A stretch of DNA of 64,000 nt from Wuchereria bancrofti (taxonomy: Eukaryota; Nematoda; Chromadorea; Rhabditida; Onchocercidae). The stretch lies in the NCBI GenBank assembly GCA_005281725.1, contig SSBO01000002.1, positions 324,902-388,901 of the forward strand, read 5' to 3'. This document shows positions 11,801-25,252 of the stretch, one piece after another; position 1 is the first letter of the stretch; every line of letters begins with the position of its first letter. Below the pieces are notes generated by a model, which was not told the origin of the DNA, ran no database searches, and was given only the letters and a program-made list of their open reading frames with translations. The position numbers and the translations under genes were made by a program.

Positions 11801-14190
11801 ATATTGATAACCTTTTTTTTTCTACTTCGTTTATTTGTTTTTTGTTCCATTATTACTAAATTTAAATGCTATATTTTTGCTTTATCGGTTTGAAAAAACA
11901 TATCATATACTCTTAATATAGGTCAGTACATGATGTAAAAGCAGTTGGACATGGAGTTGGACAAGTTCGTTTTAAAGCAGAAGTTGGGTATGATGGACGA
12001 GCAATTACTAATTTGTATCTTTCCGAATCATGTCACATTCCGTCTCTCATTGAAGTCAGTTAATTTTATTTTCATTTTAGTTAATTTTTATATTTAAGAA
12101 ACTCTTCAAGCTTTCAAGTCTCTCAGATGAACAAACATATTTATGAAGTGAAAATTTTTTTCAGTTGTTTGTAAATTTTTTTTTTATTAGAAATTCATCA
12201 TTTTTATGGCTCTAAAAAACTTATACTGATTCTCTCCGACATTTTCTGCAAATATCAATTTTATCTCATATCTCTTGGGAAAAGTTATTTTTTTCTTTTT
12301 TCTTTCTTTTTTTTTTTTGTGAGAAGCGTTCAGCATATGAAAACAACGAAAAAGATGAGAATTTTTTCTGAAAAGACATTTAACACTCTAGAGACAGGAA
12401 AACTCAGGAAAAAAAACCTCTAAAAGAAAAAAAAAAACTGTGATTTAAAAGGAAATGTTTAAATATTCTTTAAAGTGGAATATTTTCAAGTGATTTTCTG
12501 TTGCTGTTTTCTATTTACAGCTTAATTTTTGAATGGTCTTTAACTTCCCTTGGATTTTTACACTTTTTGATATAATCTTTTTCAAGTATTCCAAAATCCG
12601 AATTTTTAGATTTCAAAATTCGAAATTTAGTTGTGACAGCGGATTTATTGAGCATAATTAAATGCACTATATTAGTGTGAATCCACAAGCAAACAACATT
12701 AAAAAATTATGTTAAATTGCAGCAGTTTGTGTTTCAAATTATACACTGACATCAATTGATAAACAAATGAAAAACTTGGATTTATAGATACGACTTCATT
12801 TTTTTTTTAATTATTAACACATTTGCTAAAGTGCCTCCTCTTCAGAGGACTTTTTCCATTAATTTTGTTAACGGTTCTTTTCTAAACAAATTTTTTGAGA
12901 TGCCGCTGTAATTTTGGTTAAAAAGCTATATAAGCACAAAAATATATTGTTCTTTTTTTTCATCAAATTGAAAACCAGTTTACACATGTACTTTCTTAAG
13001 TCTTCTTTTTCTTCTCTTTCTTTTCCAATTCTATGTAAAAGAAAAAATGAATAATCTTAAACTGAAAAAAAAAATGATACATTACATTGAAATTTACTGA
13101 ATTTTTTTCCGAAACACATTTTCTGAAGATTTTATCGAAATTTATTGAAAAACTGATTATTTATTTAATCAGCTGTTGCTTACGAGGCAATATTTACCGA
13201 TATATCCGCTGTTGAAGATAGTTTTAATTGATGGTGAGCATTATAAGAAATAATGTGCTAATTTTATTTTATAACCCTCATTTTATAAGCTAGTAACTCT
13301 TTACTTTCAATTATTTTTCTATCATTTATAATTTTTGTTCTCTTTTTCTAATTTCTTTCAATTTCACCTTTTTTACAACATTCGTCGTTTCTTTTTCAAA
13401 GAAAAAAGAAACTGGGAAAATATGAAAAGTTAACAAGCATAATGTTAATTTTCAGTGCATTAGGTTTAGATATTTTAATTATTTTTAATACAGCAGTGGC
13501 TGTTGTGATTGATTGTTACGCAAATATAAAATATTAATGAATGGTGCCGAAACTTTTTGAGTAATTTTTTTCATTGTTAAATTTTCACTTCAAAGAATTA
13601 TTATTTCGGTAATTACCTTCTCAAACGAAACAGTCATATATTGTGAAAAAAGTTGATTCATTCTATTTCCATTATTGCTTGAATTCTATCTCATATTTTT
13701 TTGCACTTTTACTGGAAAGTATAGTAATATATTCGGTTTATGAGGAAATATTTTTTAACTATTAACTTTGAATTATTTACCTTGAAATTCTTGAAAATTT
13801 TATTCTGAACATTACAATTTTACCACTTTATATTGCTTCTATAAATACAAATAAACATTATCGTTTTTCTCTCTAATTTCCTATTTCACTTATTCATTGA
13901 ATGTTTTCCGTGCAAGTAAAATAAACAAATACAAATGAACAATGCGATGTATCTTTTATCAAATTAATGAATATGAATTGATTTGATAAATTTGAAAATT
14001 ACTCATTGTTTAACAGCAAATGATTTTTCAGGAAGCAAAGAAAATTAAAGATGAGGAAGGATTACGACGTTTTATGTTACATCATGGTGAGCATATTGTT
14101 AACCGTATAGCTGATGAAGTAGATCGTATTGAAGAGATGATCAGGAAGAAGCATCCGGATGTTAAACATGTTGATTTGGAACCATTATAA
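8880..14190 (+). CDS. slc-30A9: SLC30A9-family zinc transporter
   Basis: Nine exons: 8880-9029, 9327-9446, 9524-9646, 9794-9875, 10076-10323, 10664-10775, 11140-11413, 11922-12054 and 14032-14190 (stop TAA). They join in phase to 466 aa. SLC30A9 moves zinc across mitochondrial membranes. The N-terminus is rich in Arg, Ser and Ala, compatible with mitochondrial targeting. Residues about 51-110 match the family's soluble N-terminal domain (TRAMLEFGLTREHLQNL). The transporter core follows, with HSSLD (His169, Asp173) in TM2, the family signatures YPYGYGNARYIASLISG and GFLHPHAIESPAW, LEDSASILG in TM5 in place of a canonical HxxxD, then a C-terminal domain HDVKAVG, VRFKAEV and DEVDRIEE. An in-frame TAA sits directly before the ATG. 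Human SLC30A9 is about 100 residues longer, mainly at the N-terminus. Confidence 0.93.
10324..10663 (+). other. GC-AG intron in the zinc transporter gene
   Basis: The only phase-consistent join between exons five and six uses the donor GCAAGT after TGG and the acceptor TTTCAG. This gives AWAFITLT, which matches the family pattern W-A in this helix. The nearby GTTTGT donor at 10327 would give a wrong frame. Confidence 0.75.
11024..11048. repeat. CT microsatellite in zinc transporter intron 6
   Basis: CTCTCTCT run inside the intron 10776-11139. Confidence 0.85.
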
Positions 14191-14401
14191 ATTATTATTA
14201 TTATAAAACATTATTAGCTTTTGAAATCTTTAATCGTATGAATTCTATTCCGGAACACTTTAACAATTGTGACATTTTATCTTGTAGAAATTTTTTTTTT
14301 TTATTTTTATTTTTTTTTTTAGGTCACACTGTACTATTTTTTTTTTGTTTACATTTGTTGAGATATGAACAACATCAATTTAAATCTTTATCTTCGGCTA
14401 T

Positions 14402-14407
14402 AATAAA
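14402..14407 (+). terminator. Candidate polyadenylation signal of the zinc transporter gene
   Basis: AATAAA about 210 nt past the stop codon. Other AT-rich variants lie nearby, so the choice is tentative. Confidence 0.35.
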
Positions 14408-14449
14408 AAAAGAAAAAAAAAGAGTCAAATAAATGAATATGAAAATTAT

Positions 14450-16778
14450 ATTTATGCTTTAAAAAGAAAAAATCATTGTATTTATGAATATAGGAATAAT
14501 CAAAATTTGAAAAATTTAGTAAAGTTGCACCTTTCTTTTTTTTTTTTTTAATATTTTTTCAAAAATTATTGTACATATTTTGTCGTTTTATATTTTCTGA
14601 TCTATTTCTATTCACTTATCTGTGATTCTTTGAATTCGTTTTGATTTATGTTATTCTTGCAATTTATCAGTTAGCTATCCCATATGTTATGTTCTATGAT
14701 ATCTTATGTTTTCATTTTCATCAGTGTATCATTTCAAATGCATCTTTTTAAGATCACATAAACAAATGCTTTTAAGAATAAAAAAGTTGTACAGATCGTT
14801 ATTCGAAGAAGGAAATTTCAAGTGAATCATTATTTAGCTTGAAATTATTGATAATAAGTGGAAGAGGATGATAACATGATAGCTATTTTTTTTTTTTCAA
14901 AGGATATCATAAATAAGCATAAAAAGTAAGCTAACAGCAATTTTGATATTAAAACTAAAAGTTATTCTAGCAAAAAAAAAAAGAAAAAAAACATCATTAT
15001 CAATTCGTAATCGTTATATTCACGAAATATTCTCTGATGCATTGCATATTTTCCTCTTAATAAGTGATATGACATTTTATCAATCATTTTCAAATGATAA
15101 TTTTTCTTTACTTTTTCCAATCATTGACAAATCTTTTAATAAGAAAAAAAAAATCTTCATAGAAGTTTAATTTACTTAATTTCATTCATAAGAATGAAAT
15201 ATAAATATATGATTTCTCTTCAATACTATAATTTAATATTATTTTTAATTAGTTAAACATTTTTTATACCATCGATAAGCTGCAATCATTTTTGCTTAAT
15301 TTTTTTTTTTTTTTTACAGCATTTGAAAGTTTAGAATTTTGCTGAATGTTCATTGTAATTTATGTGAATGAACAAAAAAGAAAAAAAAAAAAACAAAAAA
15401 CGTGACAGCTCAATGTAATTTTAAAAACGATGTTAATCAATCAAACATACTGAGAGACGAAATTCAAAATGATGGATTTGGTATGTTTGATTATTCTGAA
15501 GTTTTCGTAATTCAGTAAGTGTTTATTTGTTATCATTGATAAGTAGGTGAAACGGTGTAACTTGTTTATTAATTACATTTTAACAGCAAATAATTTATCA
15601 TTCTAGCTGTAATCAAATGATTAATTATATCAAATCCTTAATATTAATTATTTTAGCATAAAATGCATAACTTATTATTTGTTACAAACAAAATTCAATC
15701 CAATGCAAATATAAACATGGAAATTCAATCAAGTATTATTGGAGTTTGTCATGTAAATTAGGTCTGACAATGTTGACAAAGTAAACAAAAAATGGGATAT
15801 CGTCTAAAACTGATTTCAATTAAATAAAATTACCCAACCAATCAAAGATAATTTCTTTTTTTCGTTAATCTTTAAATATTAATTTTTTGAAATTAATTAA
15901 TCTTATTGTTAATATAGCTAGTAATAATTATTATTATTATCATTATTACTATTATTATAATTCTTCTTAGTATTAGTAGTTATATTATATTAACTAGAAG
16001 TACAACTCATAAAAATATTTTCATTTACTTACTGTTTGCTATGAAGTAATTTATTTCATTCTATTAATTAGCTAATTAATTAAGGATCAAGAAAAGATGC
16101 AAAATATATAAAGTTGTAAAAAAATAAAGAAAAATTTCACAAATCTTTCTGATAAATACATCTAAATAATATAAATTAATTAGTAAAGCAAAGAAATTAT
16201 TTTCTCACTTGTTTAGTTCATTTATTCTCCAATAATACAAATAATTTCATATTAATAATTAATAAAGAATACAAAAATAATTAATTGATATACTGATCGA
16301 ATCTATACTGTCATCTTGAGCAAATCATAATACGAAATTATACATTTTATTAGAATGTTTGGAAGAATATAATAATTGAAAGTATCATTGAAGCAAATTA
16401 TATAGTTCCAATAATCAAATATTTTATCAAATCTTATTCATAATCATGCTGCTAATATCAATAATTAATGATAATTAAGTATTATCAGCAGGATAATTTT
16501 TAAAAAATGCAATGCTAATTAGTAAAATCTAAATTTTAGTTTTATCAATGAATTAAAAAAAAAAAAAAAAAAAAACGAAATTTGAAGATTGAATTAAATT
16601 GTTTTCAAATTTCTCCTTTTCATAGTTGATAAATTTCCAGCAGTATCTAACTTTTTAGCTATCATCGAATTAATTCAATTCTGCTCAAACTTATGAAAAA
16701 AGAATTTTTTTTTTTTTTTGCCTGCAATTTATCATTTTATTTGTTTAAAAAAAAAAAAAAAGAATTAGTAATATATCA
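14450..16778. other. Convergent intergenic region, no gene supported
   Basis: AT-rich sequence between the end of the zinc transporter gene (plus) and the end of the poly-Q gene (minus). It contains A and T homopolymers and ATT/TTA triplet runs (about 15925-15965). Short open frames here are low complexity. Confidence 0.5.
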
Positions 16779-17234
16779 TTAACTAACAATAATATGTCCA
16801 TTGTCAACAATTTCAGTGGTAGTTGTAGTTTCAGTGATATGATAATTAATCAAATGTTTATTCATTTTTTGTTGTTTTTGACGATATTTTTGATATTGAT
16901 AACGCCAAATTGTGATCCTTCGTAGAAGCCATGTTATAAATGTTTTAAATGCAATTAGAATAAAGAATAAAGCTAGAATAATTGCTGTTCCAATACCAAT
17001 CCATGGATCATAATAACGATAGAAATCATCGGTTGTACGTGGTGGATTTGAATCCATAAAATCACGTTTATCCGGTATTTTACATGTTGGAAAACAAGAA
17101 TTATACTGTTGCTTTTGTTGTTGTTGTTGTTGTTGTTGCTGTTGTTGTTGTCGTTGTTGTCGCTGTTGTTGTTGTTGTTGGCGTTGTTGTTGTTGTTGTT
17201 GTTTTAATAATTGAAGAACTTCTGTTGAGCGCAT
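16779..17234 (-). CDS. Poly-Q single-pass membrane protein, unknown function
   Basis: A single open exon of 151 aa on the minus strand. Residues 12-43 are almost pure glutamine, broken by Arg and Lys, and encoded by CAA with some CAG. A short segment with two cysteines (CFPTC) and DDFYRYYDPW follows. A hydrophobic helix is at about 78-104 (IGIGTAIILALFFILIAF), then a basic stretch RRITIWRYQYQKYRQK and a Thr-rich end (TETTTTTEIVD). The topology suggests an outside N-terminus and a basic cytoplasmic side. The composition outside the Q tract is protein-like, and the reading frame ends at TAA. An acceptor-like CATTTAAG lies 20 nt before the ATG. No family is recognised; small ion-channel subunits have a similar size and plan, but that is only a guess. 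Confidence 0.6.
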   Translation of the reverse strand: MRSTEVLQLLKQQQQQQRQQQQQQRQQRQQQQQQQQQQQQKQQYNSCFPTCKIPDKRDFMDSNPPRTTDDFYRYYDPWIGIGTAIILALFFILIAFKTFITWLLRRITIWRYQYQKYRQKQQKMNKHLINYHITETTTTTEIVDNGHIIVS

Positions 17235-17639
17235 AAGTTTGTAAATAAAGCCTTAAATGTTAAATTTTAAACTAAATTTGTAACCAAAACACTTGTGAAG
17301 TATTATTATTATTTCTCAAGGGGAATAAACGAAGCAATAGATAGTAAGTAGCCTTTCATAGTCAATCCAAATAACTTAAGAAAAAGCTAAATAGAAAAAA
17401 AGAAGATAAAAGGAAAAGAAGTATGTAAGTAAGTAAGTAAAATAAAGTAGTAAAGATGAAAGAAAGAAAGAATGAATAAAAGAAGAGATTTAAAAGTATA
17501 AAAATTTGTCTAAGCAAAAGAATTGAGCAATTAGGAAGGATGAGAAGAAGAAGAAGAAGAAGGAGTGAAAAAAGAAGAATGCGCTGAATTTGCTCCCGAA
17601 AAGTCACATCATATCCTGAAGAAGATGAAAATAGCAAAA

Positions 17640-18390
17640 ATGAAATCAGAAGAGCTACTGCTACTACTACCACTACTACCACTGCTACCACTACTATCAC
17701 TGCTGCTACTACTATCACTGCTGCTACTACCACTACTACCACTGCTACTACTACCACTGCTACCACTACTATCACTGCTACTACTACCAGTGCTACCACT
17801 ACTATCACTGCTACTACTACCACTGCTACTACTACCACTACTACCACTGCTACCACTGCTACTACTACCACTACTATCACTGCTACTACTACCACTGCTA
17901 CCACTACTATCACTGCTACTACTACCACTACTATCACTGCTGCTACTACCACTACTACCACTATTATCACTACTAGCACTGCTACCACTACTATCACTGC
18001 TGCTACTACCACTACTACCACTGCTACTACTGCTATCACTGCTACTACTACCACTACTACCACTGCTACCACTACTATCACTGCTGCTACTACCACTACC
18101 ACCACTGCTACCACTACTATCACTGCTGCTACTACCACTACTAGCACTGCTACCACTACTATCACTGCTACTACTACCACTGCACTGCTGCTACTACCAC
18201 TACTACCACTGCTACTACTACCACTAATATCACTGCTGCTACTACTATGACTACTATCACTGCTTTTACTACCACTATTACCTGTTATTACCACTACTTA
18301 CCACTACTGCTGCTACTACTACTGCTGCTATTACCACTACTACCACTGCTACCACTGTTGCTACTACTACTACTACTACAACTAGTTTAC
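17640..18390. repeat. Compound trinucleotide repeat (CTA/CTG/CCA/TCA), about 750 nt
   Basis: Triplets of the ACT, GCT, ACC and ATC type alternate in a loose higher-order order, for example CCACTACTATCACTGCTGCT. Because there are few stop codons, several frames on both strands stay open for 200-300 codons with Val/Ala, Leu/Pro/Ser, Thr/Ala or Ser/Gly-only products. None shows a coding signal outside the repeat, so it is annotated as a microsatellite. It is about 400 nt upstream of the poly-Q gene. Confidence 0.8.
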
Positions 18391-21300
18391 TACACTTTCA
18401 TTAATTTTGGAATATTAGTTGAAGTTTGATTGATTCAACATCGCATTTGCTTGATTTGATTGCTTTTGCTTGATTTATATAAGTGGCACTTATTTATTGA
18501 TTGCCTTAGCAGTAGTTGATAATAATGATAATAGTGATGACTATGATGATTATGGTGATAATAATAACAACAATGAACAACAACATCAATAATAATAACA
18601 AATAGCAATTATTTTCATTCGTTTAATAATAAACATAATAACACTAATATAACCGGATTAAATCAGATCAGATTGGATTAGATTTAAATCAAATTAAATT
18701 GCCCAAAATTTGGTTTTTTTTTTTTTTTTGAATGATAGTAAAAAAATGAAATAATTGAAATATGCAATTGTAATCTGAAATAAAATTATATTTTTTTAAA
18801 AAAAAATTTTGAATAAAGTGAAAAAAAAAAAAAACAGTACCTATAATTTTATCTCAAATAACAATTTATATTCAATTTATCGGATAATTTACCTTTTTTC
18901 ACCACTGCTTTCATTTCATTTCACTTTTTCCTCTTTTTTTTTTAAACTAATCAAAAAAAAAAAAAAATAAGAAATGTAATTTAGTATAATTCAAAATGTG
19001 TAACATACGAAAATGTTAGCAATTGTCCGAAATATCATTCATCTAACAAACATATTATTTAATAATTGCATAAAAGGAAATTAGTATTAGTAAAATAAAA
19101 AAATTTTACTATTTATGAATTTGCAAATGAAGTTTGTTGATGAAAGAGAAGACAGACAGTAGTGTTTTAAAAATTAGCCAGAAAAAGTGTTTATTTTAAA
19201 ATTTAAACTTTGCGCATTTGTCCTCTTTAAAATATGTTGAAGAGAATAAATGTTATTCATAGTATTCTTTTAGAATACTTTTAGTAAAATAATCTTTTTT
19301 TTTTTCTTGTCCTTCCACCTAATTGAAATAAATTCGAAATTTAACAAAGTAAAAAATTGTTTTTGGATTCATTCATCTTAAATCATAAATTTTTTCATAT
19401 TCTATAAAAGTAGAAGGAAAATTTTTTGTTAAGTATCCCGCTATTAGTAAAGTATTATTATTTATCATTTCAAAAATTTTTAAAAAGGATTTTGAAAAAT
19501 TACATAAGTTATAAGTAATAAATATAAAAGTTAAAAATGTAACAAATAGTATGTTTACTTTAAATAATTCTACATAAATCAGTTTAAAAGAATAATGTAT
19601 GTAAATTATTTTCCAATAATATTGAACGAATAAATTATTGACAAATCAAAATTAATTTTTTAAATCTTATAAATTTTTTTTTTCTCTTCTAACAATAACT
19701 GCTAACTATTGATCATAATTTAGCAATCAAATGCTTATTTATTATTTTAAATTCTCATTTTCTCTTTAGCTATGAAATAAATTGATTTAATGTAATAATT
19801 TCTATAAAAATTACAAAAAATAAAAAATTAAAAAATACCTAAACTTTGTTATATTTGCACTAATTTTTGATAATTATTTTTAAAGATTTCAAAAAATCAT
19901 AATAAAATTTTTTCCCCAAATAATTTATTAAAGTTTGCTTGAAATTTAATTTGTTTTTTTTTTCTAAAAAACAATTTTTTTTCATCATTACTTAATATAT
20001 TTTATCGTGTATTATATTACTTAATATTTTATAACTTTATTTTGAAATCATTTACTTTTTTTTTTTTCTAATCATTTCATACTTTTTCAATTATATTATT
20101 CATTCATTTTTCTAATGCTTTACAACATATGCGTGTGATATATTTGCGTTCTTTCATTCAATAATTTTAATGAGTGAATAAAATTGAAAGTGCAAAAAAC
20201 CAAAAAAAAAAAAATAGAAAAAAAAAAACTGAAAAAAAACAAATTTGCAAAAATTTCAATAAAAATGAAGCATTGCAGTATTTGTATTGACAATTGAAGA
20301 AGAAGAAGAAGAAGAAGCAGAAGCAGAAAAAAAGCGAATAACTGAAAAGATAAAACCTTTTTTTTTAAAAAAAAAAAAGAAAAAACAAAAAAAAAGTTCA
20401 AGTATGTTAAATTTTCCTTAATTAATTAATTACCAGTATTAAATGTTACATTGCAATAATTAACTAAACAATAATAATTTTAATATTAGAAAAAAAAAGT
20501 TGTTTATTAGTTTTTTTTTAATAAGCCAAATAAAACATTTTAATTAATTATCACAAAAATTATATTCATTTAAATTCTTTCGCAATAAGAAGAAGTATTA
20601 ATATTTTTATATCGAATAATTCTAGCGAATAATTTTTGGTTTATCAAAATTGAATTTTATGAAAAAAGAAAAAAAAAATTAAATCAACGTTGATTAGGCG
20701 CAACTATTGCTATTGGCTAAAAAACCTAACAAAATATTCTAAAAGTGCATTGATGAATATTTATATTTTAATTTTTGTTCAATCTTACTACTGTAAAACA
20801 AGAAAAAAACAAAAAAAATAATCAGAAATTTGCTAAATTGTAAAAGTAAATAAAATATTTATAAGTAAAAAAGAAAAAAATCATTCAAAATTTAAAAAAT
20901 TATTCCATTTCAAAGGAAAATTTTAAAAACATTCATTGATTTTTACTGAAATTATTCATTGTAGCAAATGAAAAAATGCAAGCTTCAAAAGTATTTTTGC
21001 TTTAAGAAATTTTTCAAATAGTTTGTTTAAGTTTTTTTTTTTTTTTTTGCAATTTTTAAGCGGAAAAAAAAATAAAAATTAAAAGGATTATAAAAATTGG
21101 TTCAAAAATGCGCTAATGTCACAGTTTATTATCAGTAATTGTTGTATTCCATTTATTTCATCTTATCTATGGGAGAAATTTTGAAAAATTAGATAATATA
21201 TTGAAAAGAGAGGAGAAAGCTTTGTGATAATGGAATTTTTGCAAAAAAAAAATGAATTGAAAAGATTGAAATATCGTTTGTTTTTATATGAACGACAAAA

Positions 21301-21990
21301 ATGCATCGATAATGTGCGCATCTGTCGTTTGCTTCATTTATTTTATATCGTATGATAAGAAATTATTTTATGCTTTTGAAATATTTGATTCAAATAAGTA
21401 ACAAAATTTTTGCCAAATAGAATTTAAGTGATTAAGTGATAAATATGATATGATAAGCAATTTAATAATTTAGCACTAATACTTTTTATACTTTTTTTAA
21501 GCTTTTGTTTTTTGAAAAAATTTTTAATCACAAATAAAACATTTTATTTCTGAAATAATAATTTATTCTGAAATTTGCTAAATATAATTTAATAATTCAT
21601 TTCAGTTTTGGCTATTACTAATATAATTTGTACAAATTGCGATTTCATTTTTATATTTTGCCTCGTTTTTTCTTCTTTTCTTTTTTTAATTTTTGATTTA
21701 TTTTTTCGCATTTATTTCAATAAGTGCAAAAATGTTGAAAAATTCCGGATCCAATATTTATTCCAGTAATAACAAAAAATAATAAAGAAATCATCCTGAT
21801 TCGGTTAATAAGTTAATTTATATGGAATGAGAATTTCCTGATAGCAATGCAAACGGATAACGGATATTCATGTTGTTTAGCTGAATTTCCGGAATGTTAT
21901 TAGCATAATAAATTACTGAATTGTTACATATACATAATTTCTGTTAATCAAGTAACCGGTTAGTCCTAGTGATAAGAAATCAAATTCGGG

Positions 21991-22026
21991 ATTTCTTCTC
22001 TCTCTCTCTCCCTCTCTCTCTCTCTT
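21991..22026. repeat. CT microsatellite
   Basis: Run of CTCTCTCT with single CCCTC interruptions. Confidence 0.85.
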
Positions 22027-22460
22027 CATTTTCCTTGAAAGAATGATTTAATTGAATGTAAATGGAGAAAGTAAAGTAAAATAAAGTAAAATGAATTAAA
22101 GCAAAAGTTTATGCTACTATTTACTTATTTCGTCCAAAATTTACTTTTATAAATTTCCGTAATTAAAAAATTTCCTTTCATTTCCATCGAATTATCAACA
22201 ATAATTGTATTTTCAATTTTAATAAATTTCTACTGCTTAAACCATTTTATTGCTTATAATTAATAAACAAATTTCATTGTCTGCCAAAAATATTTTTTTT
22301 ATAAACAACAAAACAAAAAAAAATTCATTAAATTTTATTCAGAAAAGAAATGTAATTGATTAGAGAAGTTTTTGCTGTCACAAATTAAACAGCGAAGAAA
22401 GCTTATTAAAAGTAAAATAAGAATTGTTGTCCTTGAACGAATGATTTGACTGAATGTAAA

Positions 22461-22690
22461 TAGAGTAAAGTGAAGTAAAGTAAAGTAAAAGTAAAGTAAA
22501 GTAAAAGTAAAGTAAAATGAAGTAAAGCAAAGTAAAAGTAAAGTAAAGTAAAGTAAATGAAGTAAAGTAAAGTAAAATGAAGTAAAGTAAAGTAAAGTAA
22601 CAGTAAAGTAAAGTAAAAGTAAAGTTAAAGTAAAGTAAAGTAAAGTAAAAGTAAAGTAAAGTAAAGTAAAGTAAAATGAAGTGAAGCAAA
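22461..22690. repeat. GTAAA pentanucleotide microsatellite, about 230 nt
   Basis: AAAGT/GTAAA units with occasional added A or TGA changes. A short relic of the same motif lies at about 22068-22092. On the minus strand it reads as Phe/Leu/Tyr-rich open frames, which are artefacts. Confidence 0.9.
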
Positions 22691-23483
22691 AGTAAAATGA
22701 GTGCAAATTCAATAAATAAATGAATGAAATTTAAGTGTAACACAAAAGAATTAGGAAATGATCAAATATTTCAAAAAATAAAAGACATAAAAATGATTGT
22801 TTGCTGCTAATTTCAAAAAGTTATAAAAGAAAGTTAAAAAAAAAAAAAATAATAATTTTTATTTTTCAAAAGATTTACAAAGAAAAGAAAAAGCAATTTG
22901 AGCTATTTAATGACATCAAATAAAAATGAAAAAAATTTTATTCTCTTTTTGACTGTTAAATCAATGAAGTAAATTTGATAAGTTAAAAGTAGAATTATGA
23001 TGAAAAAAAAAAAAAAAACGTTTATTGGCACACAAATGAATCGTTTGTAGTTTAAATTTTAAAATTCAATATTCTTTTTTTTTTTTATCCTTTCAAAGTA
23101 ACATTTTACATTTAAATGTTATAGCAAATTTCATTTGAATATTTTTAACGAAACAAAAAAAAAAAAAAAAGAGGGAAGAGAATTAGTTTTAAAGATTTTA
23201 AAAAAAAAAAAAAAGTGTTAATAATACATTTATTCCTATTGAAATTTTAAATATTTCTAATTAAAATTCGTCATTATTTTTAAACGAAAAAAAATTTTTT
23301 TTCTGGTTTTTCTTTTACTTTAAAAAAAAGAAACAAAATTTTGAATATTTTAACATTTAATCTAAGGGATTGCATATATTTGTCATTTTAGGCTATTTCA
23401 ATCTAAATCTTAGTTTTGACTAGAAAATTTTGACATAATATTTGATAAATAAATATGGCAGTTTGAAAATGACAAAAAAAAAA

Positions 23484-23530
23484 AGGGAGAGAGAGGGAAG
23501 GAGAGAGAGAGAGAGAGAGAAAGAAAAAGG
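23484..23530. repeat. GA microsatellite
   Basis: GAGAGAGA run with GGGA and GGAA interruptions. Confidence 0.85.
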
Positions 23531-24970
23531 GAAGTTCTGATGGTAGAACTAACAAATGGATGAAGAGATGCAATTAAGAGATTTTGCGCTTAAGATGAAT
23601 CAAAATGATCGATTTTCATCATACATTCTACTAAATTAAATGAAATATCAAAAATAAGAATAAATGTTAAAAATATATTTTTTCTAAAAATTTTACAAAA
23701 AAACAAAAAAAAGAAAAATTTTTTTTTTTTTTTTAATAAAAATTATATATTAAAATAAAAAAAATTTTTTTTTTTTTTGCTATGTTTATGATTATCTAAA
23801 AGCATAAATAATAAAAAAAAAAAATTTATGAATTAAGAAAAAAAAGAATTTCACTGTTTTTAGTTGTTATTTGAGAATAAAAAAAATTAACTTTTAAAAA
23901 AAAAAAAAAAAAGAAAAGCAAAGGTACAAAGGAAACTAAAAGAGTGAAAATGGAACATTTCCGAGGCATTTTTGCATGAAATCAACCATATTCTAATAAG
24001 TAAATGGATTTTTACGCTACAACTAAACTTGTTTTTGAATTAATTTTTCTTTTTTTTTTTTGATGGAAAGGAAATTTAAATATTTGCTAAATTAATAAAA
24101 CAAAACAAAATGAGAAAAAAAAGGAAAGGAAGAAAGAAAAGCCAATGACTTTTTATAGCAGAAAAAAAAAATGAAATTAGTGAGTGGAAGGAAAAATGAT
24201 TTCTTAAAAGATTTTAAATTTGTAAAATTTTATGCATTCAATTAAATAATAATTTATATTGAATAATTAAAATTTTAAAGTTTCTTGAATTAAGAAAATG
24301 GAGAAATACATGTTAAATTTATCGAAGTTTTAGTTTTTTTTTTTCAGATTTATTGCGATTAAAAATTTTGATTAATTGACTTCAAAGTTTTGATATCAAT
24401 TTAAAAGATTGTATAAATTTACAATAATAAAATTTTTTTACTCATTGAAGGTATTATTAATATTTAATGATTACATGTATTTTTAATTAATTGCAAAACT
24501 TATAAATTGGATAGTTAGGTTTTCAACTAATTAAAAAATTAGGAGAAATTAAAATTTTTTGCAACGATGCTTGTTCAATAATAAATAACTTGCATGCAAA
24601 TAAATTAATTTCATTAAAATTTGAAATGTAATCAAAATTTTAACATAGATTAAAGTGATCAAACGATTTAAATTATTTTGCAATAACATCGATTTTTCTT
24701 TCTCCTTTTTCGTTTCATCTTGTTAATATTATTTACTCAAATTTGAGTTCAATTGTCATCGATTCTTGAATTCATCGTTGACATACTCAAATAAAATGAA
24801 AGAGAAGAAGTGATTTACTGAAGAGTGTAAATTTCCTAAATAAGTGATCAGTAATTTGAAAATTGGACAATAATTGTGTAAGTGGAAATTAAATATTTAT
24901 TTTTCATATATATATAAATAAATATGAACAGAAAAATAAATATGCATTCAACAATGGTTGAAAAATATTG

Positions 24971-25252
24971 TTACTAAAATTTAATAAATAATTATTGATG
25001 AAAGAAAAAAATTGATTAATCATTTAATAGTTTTAGCTTTTCCGGAAAAATTTCCCTCAAAAATTAAAATGAGGAATGATTGGTTAATTTTGGTTGATTG
25101 TATATATAATTATTAAAGAATAATATTACTAAAATTTAATAAATAATTATTGATGAAAGAAAAAAATTGATTAATCATTTAATAGTTTTAGCTTTTCCGG
25201 AAAAAATTTTTTCCAAAAATTAAAATGATTGGTTAATTTTAGTTGATTGTAC
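24971..25252. repeat. Direct repeat, two copies of about 130 nt
   Basis: Copies at about 24971-25101 and 25126-25252 share TTACTAAAATTTAATAAATA and TTTTAGCTTTTCCGGAAAAA, with offset 155 nt and a small deletion in the second copy. This suggests one local duplication. Confidence 0.8.

Noticed and set aside
17362..18294. Open frame of 310 codons on the minus strand (Val/Ala-rich) and a 220-codon Leu/Pro frame on the plus strand
   Set aside because: Both are readings of the same triplet repeat; outside the repeat they show only T-rich, low-complexity residues and no conserved motif.
22335..22743. Phe/Leu/Tyr-rich minus-strand frames of 121-125 codons
   Set aside because: They arise from the GTAAA pentanucleotide microsatellite.
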